From the NCBI GenBank assembly GCA_030726065.1, contig JANREK010000042.1, positions 1 through 55,847 of the forward strand: DNA of 55,847 nt, given 5' to 3'. How positions within the stretch are numbered: the stretch's first letter is position 1; the number at the start of each line of letters is the position of its first letter. Origin of the DNA: Sediminibacterium sp. GTDB taxonomy: Bacteria > Bacteroidota > Bacteroidia > Chitinophagales > Chitinophagaceae. Positions 25,665-34,575 of this stretch are shown here, one piece after another. The notes beneath the pieces are model-generated. The model was not told the origin of the DNA and did no database searches. It saw only the letters and a list, made by a program, of their open reading frames with translations. The translations under genes were made by a program, and so were the position numbers.

Positions 25665-27434
25665 ATGAAAATTTTATTACAATATTTAAAGCCATACAGA
25701 CCCATGGTTTTACTGGCATTTATCCTTGCAGGCATCAATCAAACCTTTTCACTTTTTGACCCAATGATCTTTGGGAAATTAATTGACGAGTTCGCAAAAA
25801 ACCCTATGGTGGATCAATCAGGTGCCGCCCGAACCCAATCTCAATTTATGTGGGGAGTAAGTAATATGCTTTTGTTATTGGTAGGCACCGCAATGGTAAG
25901 TCGTATTGCTAAAGCGTTTCAGGACTATGTAGTGAATGTAATTATACAAAAATTTGGGGCTGCTTTATTTACAGATGGGTTAAAACATTCCATGCAATTA
26001 CCCTATCAATCATTTGAGGATTTACGCAGTGGTGAAACCTTATCCATCTTAACCAAAGCAAGGACAGATTGTGAAAAATTTATTGGCTATGTGGTAAACG
26101 TACTTTTTGGCATCATTGTAAGTGTGGTTTTCGTATCTATTTATGCAACCCGATTACATTGGTCCATTATCCCTATATACATGGGCGGCGCAAGTATGAT
26201 TGCCTATGTGACTAATTTATTAAGTAAGAAAATAAAGTCGATTCAAAAAAATATTGTTAAGGAAACCACTACCCTTGCTGGTACGACCACTGAAAGCTTA
26301 AGAAATATTGAGCTTGTAAAAAGTTTAGGGTTGACCAATCAAGAAATTCAAAGATTAAATAATAATACCTATAAAATATTAGCACTCGAACTTAGAAAAG
26401 TAAAAAATATCAGGTCCCTTAGTTTTATTCAAGGTACCATGGTGAATTTTTTAAGACAAGTTATCACATTCACTTTGATGTGGCTTATTTTTAAACAAAT
26501 CCTAACCGTTGGGCAATTAATATCATTGCAGTTTTATAGCTTTTTTATTTTTGGACCATTACAGGAAATCGGAAGTATCATTATGAGCTATCGAGAAACT
26601 GAGGCTTCCTTAAATAATTTTAATACACTAATGCAAAAACCCATTGAGCAGGTTCCAACAAATCCGGTTGCCATTGGTGAAATAAATAATTTATCTTTTA
26701 AAAGTGTTGGATTTCAACATCAAACTGCCAACTTCAAAGCGATTGATGACATTAGCTTTGATGCCAAAATTGGAGAAACAATCGCATTCGTTGGTCCGTC
26801 AGGCGCTGGCAAAAGCACTTTGGTTAAACTACTCGTAGGCCTTTACCAGCCGCAGGAAGGCGAAATATTGGTGAATGAGGTCAACACCAATAAGATTGAC
26901 ATGGGTGTACTCCGTAATCAAATAAGTTTTGTTACGCAAGACACACAACTATTCGCAGGAACCATTAAGGAGAACTTAGCCTTTGTAGCACCTAATGCAA
27001 CCGAGGAAGAAATGTTGATCGCCCTAGAAAAAGCAAGTTGTAAAAATATTCTAGACAAAGGAGGTGATGGACTTGCCACTTTAATTGGCGAAGGCGGTTT
27101 GAAATTAAGTGGCGGTGAAAAACAAAGACTCTCCATTGCTCGAGCATTATTAAGACACCCGCATTTATTAATATTTGACGAAGCCACTTCCAGCTTAGAT
27201 AGTTTAACAGAAGAATCAATTACAGATACCATTCGAAAATTATCTGCAGAGCGCGCGCAAATCACTATTATGATTGCACACAGATTAAGTACCATTATTC
27301 ATGCAACCAAAATATATGTACTTGAAAAGGGACAGATTATTGAAAAGGGAACGCATGAATCCTTACTATTAGAAAAAGGATTGTACTATGCTATGTGGCG
27401 TCAACAAATTGGAGAACGACGCGCTGCAATTTAA
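25665..27434 (+). CDS. ABC transporter, fused permease and ATPase (exporter type)
   Basis: A second half-transporter of the exporter class, 589 residues from the ATG at 25665 (a TTG at 25656 is also in frame but unlikely). The membrane domain spans about residues 1-315 and the ATPase domain follows: Walker A AFVGPSGAGKST, Q-loop VTQDTQLFAGT, signature LKLSGGEKQRLSI, Walker B LLIFDEATSSLDS, and H-loop IAHRLSTI. It is only loosely similar to the transporter at 1353-3161, so they are not a recent duplication. The substrate is not deducible. It is tail-to-tail with the DUF2721 gene. Confidence 0.9.
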   Translation: MKILLQYLKPYRPMVLLAFILAGINQTFSLFDPMIFGKLIDEFAKNPMVDQSGAARTQSQFMWGVSNMLLLLVGTAMVSRIAKAFQDYVVNVIIQKFGAALFTDGLKHSMQLPYQSFEDLRSGETLSILTKARTDCEKFIGYVVNVLFGIIVSVVFVSIYATRLHWSIIPIYMGGASMIAYVTNLLSKKIKSIQKNIVKETTTLAGTTTESLRNIELVKSLGLTNQEIQRLNNNTYKILALELRKVKNIRSLSFIQGTMVNFLRQVITFTLMWLIFKQILTVGQLISLQFYSFFIFGPLQEIGSIIMSYRETEASLNNFNTLMQKPIEQVPTNPVAIGEINNLSFKSVGFQHQTANFKAIDDISFDAKIGETIAFVGPSGAGKSTLVKLLVGLYQPQEGEILVNEVNTNKIDMGVLRNQISFVTQDTQLFAGTIKENLAFVAPNATEEEMLIALEKASCKNILDKGGDGLATLIGEGGLKLSGGEKQRLSIARALLRHPHLLIFDEATSSLDSLTEESITDTIRKLSAERAQITIMIAHRLSTIIHATKIYVLEKGQIIEKGTHESLLLEKGLYYAMWRQQIGERRAAI

Positions 27435-27443
27435 AATTAGCGA

Positions 27444-27887
27444 TTACTCTCTTTCAAACTTTTTACGTAGGTATTCCATCACGGAAGGATCCTCGAGTCC
27501 ATCCATATCACTTAACTCAAGCTCAATTGCTTTGGTACTTAATCTTATTTCAATGAAGGAAAGAAAGATAGAGATAGAAAAGGTGATTAAACTTACCGCA
27601 AAAATGAACTTCGCTACCGCTTGATATTCAATGAATATAAAAAACATACATAGGATGGAAGATAACAAAGTAGCCACCCCATAGGTTTGCATATTTTGCA
27701 CCAACTTAATCCTATATTTTAGGTTTTTTATTTGCCCAAAAACGATATGCCTTTGCTCAATGATCTGGTATTTATCATGTAACATGCGAACCCTATTTGA
27801 CAGGGCTAAAAAACGATTCGTATAGGCCAACATGATCAAACTGATGGCGGGAAAAAGAAGGGCAGGTATATTTACAGATAATTCCAT
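27444..27887 (-). CDS. DUF2721 family membrane protein
   Basis: A 147-residue inner-membrane protein with the family start PALLFPAISLIMLAYTNRFLAL, a charged cytoplasmic helix (RVRMLHDKYQIIEQR) and two further membrane helices (ATLLSSILCMFFIFIEY and FIFAVSLITFSISIFLSFI). It matches DUF2721, which has no known function. It is divergent from uvrC, and its -7 element (27892-27899) ends only 4 nt before the ATG. Confidence 0.85.
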   Translation of the reverse strand: MELSVNIPALLFPAISLIMLAYTNRFLALSNRVRMLHDKYQIIEQRHIVFGQIKNLKYRIKLVQNMQTYGVATLLSSILCMFFIFIEYQAVAKFIFAVSLITFSISIFLSFIEIRLSTKAIELELSDMDGLEDPSVMEYLRKKFERE

Positions 27888-27891
27888 AGCA

Positions 27892-27899
27892 CAAAAATA
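27892..27899 (-). promoter_or_regulatory. -7 element (TATTTTTG) for the DUF2721 gene
   Basis: On the minus strand TATTTTTG ends 4 nt before the ATG at 27887, so the transcript would be leaderless or nearly so. It is the exact reverse complement of the uvrC -7 element at 27905-27912. Confidence 0.45.
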
Positions 27900-27904
27900 T
27901 AAAG

Positions 27905-27912
27905 TATTTTTG
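27905..27912 (+). promoter_or_regulatory. -7 element (TATTTTTG) for uvrC
   Basis: TATTTTTG ends 17 nt before the uvrC ATG at 27930. It overlaps a possible GTG start at 27912, which argues that the GTG is not used. Confidence 0.5.
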
Positions 27913-27929
27913 TGAACTCAGCACCCAAT

Positions 27930-29735
27930 ATGGAAAAAGCAAGTTTTAAAGAAATTCAGGGCAGTTTACCTAAGGAGCCTGGCATTTATCAATACTTTGA
28001 TGATAAAGGCAAGTTGATCTATGTGGGTAAAGCTAAGAATATAAAAAACAGGGTGAGTTCCTACTTTTTGTCTGGACAACAAAATGCCAAAACCACGGAA
28101 TTGGTTCAAAAGATAAAGGATATCCGTTTTACTATTGTTAATTCAGAACACGATGCCTTTATATTGGAGAATGAATTAATAAAGAATTATCAGCCCAAGT
28201 ATAATATCAATTTGAAGGATGATAAATCCTATCCATATATCGTTATCAAAAACGAGAAATTTCCAAGGGTATTTTTAACAAGGCGTAAGATTAAAGATGG
28301 ATCAACCTATGTTGGGCCTTTTACCCATGTGCTTGCCGTAAAGGAACTCATGAACCATATCAAACAAACCATTCCATTAAGAACTTGCACCCTCCCCTTA
28401 ACTAAAAAAAATATTGATCAAGGAAAGTTTAAAGTTTGTTTAGAATATCATTTAGGTAATTGTTTGGGGGCCTGCCAAGGATTTCAAGATGAAACATCCT
28501 ATGATAATTCAATTCAACAAGTACAGCATTTATTAAAAGGGAATGTAAAATTAGTGGTGCAGGACTTAAAACAAAAAATGAAGGCAGAAGCCGGCGTAAT
28601 GGATTTTGAAAAAGCAGAATTCACCAAACGTAAAATTGAGCAATTAGAGAACTACCAAACCAAATCGGTGGTATACACCAAAAGCCTTACGCCGATAGAT
28701 GTATTTAGCATTGCTTACGACCAAGAACAGGCCTATGTGAGCTATCTGATGATTAAGGATGGGAAAATAATACAGACCCATATTTTACCACTCAGTGTTC
28801 CTCTAGAAGAAGCAAAGGAAACCATCCTCGCCTTTGCCATCCACCACTTTAGAAATAATATGCATTCGACTGCGCAGGAAATAGTGGTGCCCATTGAACT
28901 AACCGAAAAAGAGCCCAATGTAAAATACACGATCCCAAAAGCAGGTGACAAAGAACAACTACTCGCTTTATCCCAAAAAAATGCCGACTACGCTTTAAAA
29001 GATTGGAAGTATAAGCAATTGCTTTTAAAAACAGCAGGCGCCCCTTCAGATAATATTATTTTGCAGGAACTAAAATCAGTTTTATACCTGAATGAAATTC
29101 CACTTCACATTGAATGTTTCGATAATTCAAATATTCAAGGCGCCTATCCGGTATCCGCAATGGTTTGTTTTAAAAATGGCTTACCCAGCAAATCAGATTA
29201 TCGCCATTTTAATATAAAAACAGTTGTAGGTATTAATGATTTTGCCAGCATGAAGGAATCTGTTTTAAGAAGATACACCAGTGTACTTGAAAAAAAATTA
29301 CCCCTTCCACAACTGATTATTATTGATGGCGGTAAAGGACAACTCAATGCAGCATTGGAAGCCATGACCGCGTTAGGTATTCAGGATAAAGTGACCATGG
29401 TAGGCTTAGCTAAAAATTTAGAGGAATTATTTTTTGTACATGACCAAGACTCCATCAAGCTCAACTGGAATAGTGAGGCGCATAAATTGATTCGTCAAAT
29501 TAGAGATGAAGTACACCGCTTTGGTATTCAATTTCACCGACTAAAAAGGTCCAAAGGGGCATTAGAAAATAGCCTGGATCACATCACTAGTATTGGGCCC
29601 AAAACAAAAGAAATACTGCTACTTTATTTCAAGTCAGTGAATAAAATAAAAGCTGCTAGCCCGGAACTATTAACTGAAATTATAGGCGCAAAAAAAGCGG
29701 CTATTTTAGTAGCCGCTTTTAATAAGTTAGATTAA
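27930..29735 (+). CDS. uvrC: Excinuclease ABC subunit C
   Basis: Nuclease subunit of nucleotide excision repair that makes both incisions around a UvrAB-marked lesion. From the ATG at 27930 it has 601 residues. It carries the GIY-YIG domain (EPGIYQYFDDKGKLIYVGKA), the cysteine-containing region LEYHLGNCLGACQG, a UVR motif (MDFEKAEFTKRKIEQLENY), the RNase H-like C-terminal nuclease (ECFDNSNIQGAYPV, IIDGGKGQLNAA) and a C-terminal helix-hairpin-helix (LDHITSIGPKTKEILL). Its last codons contain the terminator of the opposing gld operon, and its stop overlaps the gldN stop. Confidence 0.97.
   Translation: MEKASFKEIQGSLPKEPGIYQYFDDKGKLIYVGKAKNIKNRVSSYFLSGQQNAKTTELVQKIKDIRFTIVNSEHDAFILENELIKNYQPKYNINLKDDKSYPYIVIKNEKFPRVFLTRRKIKDGSTYVGPFTHVLAVKELMNHIKQTIPLRTCTLPLTKKNIDQGKFKVCLEYHLGNCLGACQGFQDETSYDNSIQQVQHLLKGNVKLVVQDLKQKMKAEAGVMDFEKAEFTKRKIEQLENYQTKSVVYTKSLTPIDVFSIAYDQEQAYVSYLMIKDGKIIQTHILPLSVPLEEAKETILAFAIHHFRNNMHSTAQEIVVPIELTEKEPNVKYTIPKAGDKEQLLALSQKNADYALKDWKYKQLLLKTAGAPSDNIILQELKSVLYLNEIPLHIECFDNSNIQGAYPVSAMVCFKNGLPSKSDYRHFNIKTVVGINDFASMKESVLRRYTSVLEKKLPLPQLIIIDGGKGQLNAALEAMTALGIQDKVTMVGLAKNLEELFFVHDQDSIKLNWNSEAHKLIRQIRDEVHRFGIQFHRLKRSKGALENSLDHITSIGPKTKEILLLYFKSVNKIKAASPELLTEIIGAKKAAILVAAFNKLD
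29690..29720 (-). terminator. Terminator of the gldKLMN operon, located inside the 3' end of uvrC
   Basis: A perfect 10-bp stem (29694-29703 with 29710-29719, core AAAGCGGCTA) with a six-base loop is followed on the minus strand by seven T. It lies 12 bp past the gldN stop codon but within the coding sequence of uvrC on the other strand. On the plus strand only four T follow, so it is weaker for uvrC, and it would stop before the uvrC stop codon. Confidence 0.7.
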
Positions 29736-30784
29736 TACACCCATCGATCCTGTTCGTAATTAAATATTTTTTGTCTGATTTTTTCTCCTTCTTGTAGTCT
29801 TCTTAATGGATCCTTATAAATAGCATTTAACGGCTTGTCGTTATAGTTATCAATACTTGATTTAACGATATAACTATTAAAGTACCTGCTTTCAAATAAT
29901 TCTTCCCAAGTAATTCTAGTAGAAATATTTTTTGGATTGTACACTTCATTTTTAGCTAGGCTGGTTCTTAATTCAGGATAATACAACCAAAATAAAGTAC
30001 GCTTCACTGGCTTATTGTTAATCACGATGGTCGCCACTGGTGCAATACCAATGATACGACAATACATCCGACTTGTTTTTTTATCAAAAATCCATTGCTC
30101 TTTTAATCTGAAAGTATAAATAGAGTCTGGACTTGGTGCTAATTTAGTATTGTATATAATGCTGGTGTCATATACATTCGGATTGTCCACATTTTGCACT
30201 AATTGCGTATCTAAACTTCCCTTTAACATCGCAGAAACTTGATCATACGTAATTGGCGTAGTGAATCGATCATCGCCACCATCTGCTGAAAAAGGAACTG
30301 CTTCCTCTTTTTCAATGGCCCTTAGTAATATGGCAAAAAATCGTTGGTCACCATTGTCATCATAAGCTTGGTATACGAATGGGCGATTTAATTTTTCACG
30401 GCCATCAATTTCTTCCCAAACAAACTCACTAAACAAGGCGTCCTCCTCTCTTAAGTTTTCATAAGGCAATGGAATGCGTTGTTGCACACCAGCGCGCTTA
30501 TTAGTCTCTGAAAAAAAGGCATAATTATTTCTTAAACTTTTCTTCGCTTTGGCATTAAATCCACCCACCAAAGTAGTATCAAATGTTTTTACCGACTTAA
30601 CATTCGGATCAAATGCAACTGCTTTTTTTGTTGTATCTGGGGCAGCTACTGCTGGCGCAATAGTCGTATCCTTTCCCGCAGTTGCAGGTTTCTTTTTACC
30701 TCCATAATTAAATTGCGCACTTGTGGTGTTGGCAACAAATAGGATTGCTAAAATAAGACTGCTATAAATTTGATACTTTTTCAT
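29732..30784 (-). CDS. gldN: Type IX secretion/gliding protein GldN
   Basis: Periplasmic component that with GldK forms the large ring of the type IX secretion system. The 350-residue protein has a signal peptide (LILAILFVANTTSAQF), then a low-complexity Lys/Ala/Thr-rich linker (about residues 30-65), then the conserved domain with LPYENLREEDALFSEFVWEEI in shorter blocks, FFAILLRAIEKEEAVPFS, WIFDKKTSRMYCRIIGIAPV and LFWLYYPELRTSLAKNEVYNPKN. It is the last gene of gldKLMN and 35 bp from gldM. Its stop overlaps the uvrC stop by 3 bp. Confidence 0.93.
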   Translation of the reverse strand: MKKYQIYSSLILAILFVANTTSAQFNYGGKKKPATAGKDTTIAPAVAAPDTTKKAVAFDPNVKSVKTFDTTLVGGFNAKAKKSLRNNYAFFSETNKRAGVQQRIPLPYENLREEDALFSEFVWEEIDGREKLNRPFVYQAYDDNGDQRFFAILLRAIEKEEAVPFSADGGDDRFTTPITYDQVSAMLKGSLDTQLVQNVDNPNVYDTSIIYNTKLAPSPDSIYTFRLKEQWIFDKKTSRMYCRIIGIAPVATIVINNKPVKRTLFWLYYPELRTSLAKNEVYNPKNISTRITWEELFESRYFNSYIVKSSIDNYNDKPLNAIYKDPLRRLQEGEKIRQKIFNYEQDRWVY

Positions 30785-30819
30785 TTGATATGTTTTAAAC
30801 CACCCGATACTTTAAAAAA

Positions 30820-32361
30820 TTATTGAAGTATAAAAGTGATTGTTTGATCTAGTTTTCTTGTTCCGCCACCTGGTTCAGTTACTTTGATTTCGCCAATGGT
30901 TACCGTACTACCCGGTTGGCATCTTTTGACTAAATCCTGTGCGCCACCTGAAAATTTATTTCCTACGACTTCTCTAAATTCAGGTTCATCAAAACCTTTC
31001 CCAGTACCAATGACGATGAAAGAAGTCACATTGAATTTAATACCTTCAAAAATAAAATCTTTTAATTCGGCAACCACACCACCTTGCACCCTAAATACAT
31101 TCGCTGCCATATTTCCACCTGCACTTTCCCCAACTAATGCCAAAGGATTTGGTACACGTTTAACAGGTATGGATACTTTTTGCGTTTGTTTGCTATCATT
31201 GATATTCACCACTACCGAACCCAATTGGGTACAGTTAACAATATATTGTCCAGGTCCTGCTTTTTTAATGGTTGCGCCAGTGCCTTCAACACTTGCATTA
31301 ATTTTTTCAGCCCCGCCACCACCAGTTATACTTAAAGGATTGTCCAAGCCTTTATAAAACACCCTCGTTTTATCTGTAGACACCACTAAACCCGTTGGCG
31401 TACCTACCGTATAGTTCACGATTTTTTCAACAATCGCTGTTTCGCCATCAGGCTTTATAAATGAAATACGAACTCTTTTTGAATTTTGACCTGGTGCACC
31501 AGCTGTTGATTTATATGTAGCAGATCCATCTGCAGTAATTGGAATCACGGTGCCATCCACAGAGATAGTAGGCTTAGCTGCACTACTAAATGCGCCCACC
31601 CCTGCAGTAATGATTAATTCCTCACCCGACATTAAATATTGGGAATTAGAAGCTGCAAATGCATTGAACTGATCATAGATCAACTCCACTTCTCCAATTT
31701 GTCTGTGACAATACTCCACTACTTGCGACTCACTATTTCGAATGTCATTTTGAAATTTAGTTAATATCGCGAGAGATGCGACTGTTGGAGTCATATTAAA
31801 ATAAGCATATGCCCAATCCGACTTTGCAGCCATATTATTAGAACTTGGAATACTTAAATCTAGAGGTAAATTAGGAATTACTTCCTTCGCTAAGGCTGGA
31901 TCAATTTCAGCCAATTCCTTCTTAAACTGTGTCAACCTATTTAATAAATCCTTCCCTTTGGGATCATTCCCTTTTAAAAATAATCTGGTAGATGCCTCTA
32001 AGTCATCCTCATTAAAAACTTCTTTACCATCTACCTTTTTTAATCTTGATTCAACTTTTAAATCCTGCTTTAATGTTTGTATATGATTATATATAGCACC
32101 TGAAAGTGCATGCGCTTTATCCGCCATAGGGGCCCAAATTGCAGCCTTCTCTGCAGTCTTAGGATCTGCTAATTTTTTTTGTAAAGATTTTAATATATCA
32201 TCATTCTTTTTTTGAATAATGGTATTTGCATTGGATAAACTTTGATCAATTGTTTTAAATGCATTTAAAATTTCACTGGATACATTTAATGCCAAAAGCG
32301 CGGTCAACACCAAATACATGATGTTAATCATTTTCTGCCTAGGCTCTTTAGGTAACGACAT
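30820..32361 (-). CDS. gldM: Type IX secretion motor protein GldM
   Basis: GldM and GldL form the proton-driven inner-membrane motor of type IX secretion and gliding; the GldM periplasmic rod reaches the outer-membrane complex. The 513 residues begin with the family signature LPKEPRQKMINIMYLVLTAL, containing the single membrane helix, followed by LNVSSEILNAF. A large periplasmic part has a helical domain and Ig-like beta domains, including SGEELIITAGVGAFS and ending KLDQTITFILQ. It lies between gldL (40 bp) and gldN (35 bp) on the same strand. Confidence 0.95.
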   Translation of the reverse strand: MSLPKEPRQKMINIMYLVLTALLALNVSSEILNAFKTIDQSLSNANTIIQKKNDDILKSLQKKLADPKTAEKAAIWAPMADKAHALSGAIYNHIQTLKQDLKVESRLKKVDGKEVFNEDDLEASTRLFLKGNDPKGKDLLNRLTQFKKELAEIDPALAKEVIPNLPLDLSIPSSNNMAAKSDWAYAYFNMTPTVASLAILTKFQNDIRNSESQVVEYCHRQIGEVELIYDQFNAFAASNSQYLMSGEELIITAGVGAFSSAAKPTISVDGTVIPITADGSATYKSTAGAPGQNSKRVRISFIKPDGETAIVEKIVNYTVGTPTGLVVSTDKTRVFYKGLDNPLSITGGGGAEKINASVEGTGATIKKAGPGQYIVNCTQLGSVVVNINDSKQTQKVSIPVKRVPNPLALVGESAGGNMAANVFRVQGGVVAELKDFIFEGIKFNVTSFIVIGTGKGFDEPEFREVVGNKFSGGAQDLVKRCQPGSTVTIGEIKVTEPGGGTRKLDQTITFILQ

Positions 32362-32401
32362 GTATACTAATTTTTTTTAGTGGTAGTAATTTTATGAAAT
32401 A

Positions 32402-33088
32402 TTAAGCGCGCCCTTGCATGGCTAAAATCATGTTACCATAAATCTGATTCAACTTTGTCAAATTATCTGCTAATATTCCTATTTGCTCTTTCGCACGAAC
32501 TGCATCACCAGCCGAACTTGACATTGCAGCCGAAGCTTCTGTCAATTTGCCGTAATACTGATTCATTGCTTCCATTGACTTTGCCATCATTTCAAACTGA
32601 TTGCTTAAATCTTTAACACCGCTTGTTGCAGTTGCAAATCCAGCCAAATTATTGGATACTCCTTGAATAGCTTCGTTGACACCGCCCATGGAGGTAGCCG
32701 CCGAGCTTGTATTTTGTGCAAATTCTTTGCTCGATTTTGCCATATCTGCAATATCTCCCAAATACATTGCTGTATCATTTAATCTTTGAAAACTGGTACT
32801 TAATTTATCAAATGCAGCTTGGTCAATTTTAGCTGCCTCTAACTTTGCTAAAACAGCATCTGTAGCGCCTGAAGCACCATCAGAAGATCCACTTCCTGTT
32901 TCTGGTGGCGGTAAAAATGCGTAAATAACGAATATAAGTGCTTCCGTAAGCAAACCAACGATTAATGCATAGTCAGCCCATGAAAGGTGAATGATTTTTG
33001 CTAATGCCCCAACAAGAACAACTGCTGCACCTAATGAAATAACAACATTGATAATTTTATTTGTTCTGGGTGAAATTGAATTTGACAT
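32402..33088 (-). CDS. gldL: Type IX secretion motor protein GldL
   Basis: Inner-membrane ion-conducting part of the GldLM motor. The 228-residue protein has two N-terminal membrane helices (KIINVVISLGAAVVLVGAL and DYALIVGLLTEALIFVIYAF). The second contains the acidic residue (Glu in LLTEALIF) thought to act in proton flow in the family. A cytoplasmic C-terminal helical tail rich in Ala, Ser and Met follows. It lies between gldK and gldM. Confidence 0.95.
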   Translation of the reverse strand: MSNSISPRTNKIINVVISLGAAVVLVGALAKIIHLSWADYALIVGLLTEALIFVIYAFLPPPETGSGSSDGASGATDAVLAKLEAAKIDQAAFDKLSTSFQRLNDTAMYLGDIADMAKSSKEFAQNTSSAATSMGGVNEAIQGVSNNLAGFATATSGVKDLSNQFEMMAKSMEAMNQYYGKLTEASAAMSSSAGDAVRAKEQIGILADNLTKLNQIYGNMILAMQGRA

Positions 33089-33132
33089 TCTTCTATTTTT
33101 GTTTGATTAAAAATTAAAATTAATATAAATGA

Positions 33133-34410
33133 TTATTTTGTCTTTGGCGACATAGATAAAGCACATCTAAATCCAATATAGGATTTCGCAGTATCTTGGT
33201 ATTCATAATTGCGCGTGCTCACTTGGCAATTGTAGGCAATATCCTTCCAGGATCCACCACGTACTACTTTACGCTTCATCGAAATTGGATCTTCCTCTTT
33301 CGCATTGTATTGTAAATCTGGACTTAAATCACCTAAAAAATTATAGCCACCTTCATAATAAACGGACCCAGTCCATTCTGCCACATTACCTGCCATATCA
33401 GCTAAACCATATCCATTCAAAGGAAAACTTTCCACCTTCATCGTATAAATATTATCCTTATTTGGAGTGCCGCCGTAATAATCACCACGACCAGGCTTAA
33501 AATTTGCCAATAACCAACCTTGCTTTGTTCTTGAATTAGGACTGCCCCAAGGATACATCGTATTGGTTTGCAAGCCACCTCTTGCCGCGTATTCCCACTC
33601 CGCTTCTGTAGGTAAGCGATAAATCGCATCCACTTTTAAATCAGGACGACCAGGGCGTCCCCCAAAGTAATCACTGTTATTTGTTCTCCAATAACAAAAA
33701 GCATTTGCTTGTTTCCAAGTAATTCCAACCACAGGATATTCATTAAAGGATCTGTGTGAAAAATATAATCTTGTTAAAGGCTCGTTATAGGAATAAGAAT
33801 AATCACGCATCCATACTAAACTGTCTGGATAAACTGGCTGATTTTGTTTGACAATAAATTTACCAATAGCTTGCTCTAAACCTTTTGAAGCTCTAGCTGC
33901 CGCTTTTAAATCAATATAAACTGTTTTATAAATTAATTTGTTAGGATCAATTTCAATGCGACCTTGAATACGATTGTCTGGAGAAAGCAATAGCTCATTT
34001 AATTTTTCTATCACCGCTTTACTTGAATAATTGATTCTTCTTACTTTAGCCCAATCCACTTTTAATACAGTGTCTTCTGTTTGATTAATACCACCACCGT
34101 ATAATGCTAAATAACATAAAGAATCCCTTACGTAATTTACAAATTGGCGATATTGCGCATTGGTGATTTCTGTTCGGTCCATCCAAAAGCTTGGAATTGA
34201 CACCAACTTTTTTCGATTAATCATGGCCATATCCACCTCTTCATCACTGGCACCTAAATAAAAAGCGCCTCCCTTAATTTCGATCGTATTAGGATCAGGT
34301 TTCCAAACGGCTTTTTTTGGCTTTCTTGCCTGAATGAAAACAAGTGCAAATAGCACTGTTAAAAACAAAAAAGGAAATTTAAACTGCCTTATTGTAAAAA
34401 ATTTTATCAT
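33133..34410 (-). CDS. gldK: Type IX secretion ring protein GldK (SUMF1/FGE-like fold)
   Basis: GldK with GldN makes the periplasmic ring of type IX secretion. The 425 residues contain a formylglycine-generating-enzyme-like domain: KGGAFYLGASDEEVD, SFWMDRTEITNAQYRQFV, YPVVGITWKQANAFCYWR, YRLPTEAEWEYAARGG, NGYGLADMAGNVAEWT, VVRGGSWKDIAYNCQVSTR and YIGFRCA. The gene leads the gldKLMN run. Its N-terminus has a hydrophobic stretch (FPFLFLTVLFALVFIQA) but no lipobox cysteine, although GldK/PorK proteins are usually lipoproteins. It should not be read as a sulfatase activator because it is structural in this system. Confidence 0.93.
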   Translation of the reverse strand: MIKFFTIRQFKFPFLFLTVLFALVFIQARKPKKAVWKPDPNTIEIKGGAFYLGASDEEVDMAMINRKKLVSIPSFWMDRTEITNAQYRQFVNYVRDSLCYLALYGGGINQTEDTVLKVDWAKVRRINYSSKAVIEKLNELLLSPDNRIQGRIEIDPNKLIYKTVYIDLKAAARASKGLEQAIGKFIVKQNQPVYPDSLVWMRDYSYSYNEPLTRLYFSHRSFNEYPVVGITWKQANAFCYWRTNNSDYFGGRPGRPDLKVDAIYRLPTEAEWEYAARGGLQTNTMYPWGSPNSRTKQGWLLANFKPGRGDYYGGTPNKDNIYTMKVESFPLNGYGLADMAGNVAEWTGSVYYEGGYNFLGDLSPDLQYNAKEEDPISMKRKVVRGGSWKDIAYNCQVSTRNYEYQDTAKSYIGFRCALSMSPKTK

Positions 34411-34575
34411 AATCTAGTTTTAGACCGGTCCTTTCCACTATTGTTTAAAAGGACAAAAGCTTTGAGGTTTGAAGTTACTGAAAAATATATAAAATACCTT
34501 CTTTGTCTAACCAATTAACTGATAGTCAGGCCTTTTATAAGCTTCGCAAAATAGTAAAATAAATTGGTGGATATG

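Noticed and set aside
30884..31357. 157-codon open frame on the plus strand opposite gldM
   Set aside because: Antisense to the strongly supported gldM; no domain, signal peptide or promoter evidence.
33133..34410. GldK as a formylglycine-generating enzyme for the sulfatase at 48 kb
   Set aside because: The fold is shared, but its place first in gldKLMN and its overall layout identify it as the structural type IX secretion protein.
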